Below are positions 62,808-64,000 of a stretch of 64,000 nt of DNA, in pieces; within the stretch, counting starts at the first letter, position 1, and every line of letters starts with the position of its first letter. The notes below the pieces were generated by a model. It was not told where the DNA came from. It saw nothing but the letters and a program-made list of their open reading frames with translations, and did not search any database. This DNA comes from Lacihabitans soyangensis. GTDB taxonomy: Bacteria; Bacteroidota; Bacteroidia; Cytophagales; Spirosomataceae. The stretch spans positions 1 to 64,000 of the forward strand of contig NZ_RJUF01000193.1 in the NCBI RefSeq assembly GCF_024343775.1, in the 5' to 3' direction. The translations under genes and the position numbers were made by a program.

Positions 62808-63021
62808 AATATTTTTTAAAAAGCCAAATAACAGCATTAAGTAAAATGCTGGCTATAAGCATAGTAGTGATTGGGAAAAATATTTTCAAGTTCTCTTTCT
62901 CTATTCTAATATCCCCAGGAAGCCTTCCAATCCAAGTAAGTTTATCTCCAAAGAAATAAATTATTACACCAATAAGCACGATAATCAGTCCGGCGGCGAT
63001 AATATATTTTCCATTAACCAT
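62800..63021 (-). CDS. DUF2905 family two-TM protein
   Basis: 73-residue membrane protein with two TM helices (about 7-26 and 48-68) separated by the conserved GDKLTWIGRLPGDIRIEKEN, the mark of DUF2905. Function unknown. It faces the exported unknown and is divergent from the ZIP gene. Confidence 0.9.
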   Translation of the reverse strand: MVNGKYIIAAGLIIVLIGVIIYFFGDKLTWIGRLPGDIRIEKENLKIFFPITTMLIASILLNAVIWLFKKYFN

Positions 63022-63105
63022 TTAGCTGTAAGTTTGTCTTGAATTTACCAAATATAATTCTTCACAAAATTCTATTTTTTATCAGACAATTTAAAATAAA
63101 AAGTT

Positions 63106-63113
63106 TAATTTTG
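63106..63113 (+). promoter_or_regulatory. Predicted -7 element of the ZIP transporter gene
   Basis: TAATTTTG fits TAnnTTTG; a start site near 63119 is expected, leaving a leader of about 28 bases that carries the palindrome at 63131. Confidence 0.5.
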
Positions 63114-63130
63114 TGTGTATAACAAAAAAA

Positions 63131-63144
63131 TTAGATTAATCTAA
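63131..63144. promoter_or_regulatory. DtxR/MntR-like palindromic operator before the ZIP gene
   Basis: TTAGATTAATCTAA is a perfect 14-bp palindrome ending 2 bases before the ATG. Its TTAG...CTAA ends resemble binding sites of DtxR/IdeR/MntR-type metal repressors. Placed just past the expected start site, it would block transcription when metal is plentiful. Confidence 0.6.
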
Positions 63145-63146
63145 CA

Positions 63147-63962
63147 ATGAATTACGAAGATATATTAAAAATTAATCCTGTGTTACTGGCATTCCTAGGA
63201 ACTCTCTTTACATGGGGAGTGACGGCATTAGGTGCGTCTTTGGTTTTTTTCTTCAAAAATATAAATCGTAGGTTTTTCAACCTTATGCTTGGTTTTGCAG
63301 CAGGGGTGATGATAGCGGCCAGTTTTTGGTCTTTATTGGCTCCTAGTATCGAAATGACGGAGGAACGCGGCGGAATAGGCTGGATTCCCGCGGTGGTTGG
63401 TTTTCTCGCTGGCGGAGCTTTTCTTTTTGTTTTAGACAAAATATTACCGCACTTACATCTTGGAGAAAAAACAGAGAATGCTGAGGGTATAAAGACCTCT
63501 TGGCATAGGAGCGTTTTGCTTGTTTTGGCCATAACCTTGCATAATATTCCAGAAGGTTTAGCTATTGGAGTGGCCTTCGGTGTCTTGGCCCAAGATCCTT
63601 CTATCGGTGTTTTAACAAGTGCCATTGCCTTAACGATAGGTATCGGTATTCAGAACTTTCCAGAAGGAGCTGCCGTTTCTGTGCCTTTGCGGAGAGAAGG
63701 TTTTTCAAGATGGAAAGCATTTAAATATGGACAATTAAGCGGAATGGTAGAGCCTGTTGCCGGAGTTTTGGGTGCATTGTTGGTTCTCTATGCCACGCCT
63801 ATTTTGCCTTATGCATTGGCTTTTGCGGCTGGGGCGATGATTTTCGTGGTGGTAGAGGAGCTGATTCCTGAATCTCAAAATGGCAACGAAACCGACTACT
63901 CAAGCGTAGGAGTAATGATCGGCTTCGCTATCATGATGTTTTTGGATGTTTCTTTGGGTTAA
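63147..63962 (+). CDS. ZIP-family divalent metal transporter
   Basis: 271-residue membrane protein with eight TM helices. The two metal-binding helices are clear: HNIPEGLAIGV (132-142) in TM4 and QNFPEGAAVSVP (169-180) in TM5; a His-containing loop (PHLHLGE, 101-107) lies between TM3 and TM4. These proteins of the ZupT/GufA group bring zinc, iron or manganese into the cytoplasm. The operator-like palindrome upstream suggests control by a Fe/Mn-sensing DtxR-family repressor, pointing to iron or manganese among the substrates. Confidence 0.93.
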   Translation: MNYEDILKINPVLLAFLGTLFTWGVTALGASLVFFFKNINRRFFNLMLGFAAGVMIAASFWSLLAPSIEMTEERGGIGWIPAVVGFLAGGAFLFVLDKILPHLHLGEKTENAEGIKTSWHRSVLLVLAITLHNIPEGLAIGVAFGVLAQDPSIGVLTSAIALTIGIGIQNFPEGAAVSVPLRREGFSRWKAFKYGQLSGMVEPVAGVLGALLVLYATPILPYALAFAAGAMIFVVVEELIPESQNGNETDYSSVGVMIGFAIMMFLDVSLG

Positions 63963-64000
63963 AAGTCTAAGTGACAATTTAACCAACCTTCGTCATATCT

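Overview
This 64 kb window is chromosomal DNA of a member of the Bacteroidota, most likely of the Cytophagales/Cytophagia side. The reasons are: a full-length sprA (the giant type IX secretion translocon) next to ruvA; a DUF4254–heptosyltransferase pair; many lipoprotein signals; low G+C; no Shine-Dalgarno sequences; and more than ten upstream sites matching the Bacteroidota sigma-A -7 element TAnnTTTG. The species cannot be named from the sequence. No rRNA, tRNA, prophage or CRISPR array was seen.

Layout. 1-1340: right part of an IS3-family element that has cut a yjjX-like NTPase gene, leaving its 3' end fused in operon fashion to meaB. 1340-6612 (+): meaB GTPase, an RND/MMPL exporter, miaE, an array of six 16-nt repeats, and a TolB-like propeller protein. 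6695-16443 (-): sprA, ruvA, a HigBA-like toxin-antitoxin pair with a leaderless-type promoter, and a periplasmic rhodanese-thioredoxin fusion. 16652-21329: enolase; ftsB/divIC-like gene, low-molecular-weight tyrosine phosphatase and a helical-repeat protein (+); a MarR regulator (-); a ceramidase-type hydrolase (+). 21670-31512 (-): maeB malic enzyme; a paraoxonase-like protein with a dicarboxylate symporter; a Tat-exported TIM-barrel lipoprotein; and the tight operon hisS-mltG-ybgC-like-yihY-like.

31722-35010: a 47-aa basic protein with a strong promoter and terminator, a two-TM protein (-), and an SDR-SDR-PatB operon (+). 35000-39181 (-): a short 3-amino-3,6-dideoxy-sugar cassette (ketoisomerase, aminotransferase, GT2), a 41-aa lipoprotein and speA. 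39334-45974: mpl (+), then heptosyltransferase and DUF4254, and a 1142-aa ThuA/sugar-dehydrogenase/cytochrome c fusion (-). 46389-50487: a lipoprotein (+) and thrA-thrB (-) with no thrC. 50674-64000: ArsR regulator plus class V aminotransferase, MarC; lysoplasmalogenase and deoxynucleotidase (-); maf with a coupled mini-protein resembling a type IX sorting domain (-); MarR, lipase, Dabb and propeller genes; ROK regulator; pyrB, an orphan nuoC, phosphodiesterase, a secreted unknown, DUF2905 (-), and a ZIP metal transporter preceded by a DtxR/MntR-like palindrome.

Most of the window is housekeeping and cell-envelope metabolism. The parts that ordinary annotation does not explain are the 16-nt repeat array, the 47-aa and 41-aa small genes, the stand-alone sorting-domain-like protein coupled to maf, the missing thrC beside a 15-bp inverted repeat, and the metal-box palindrome in front of the ZIP gene.
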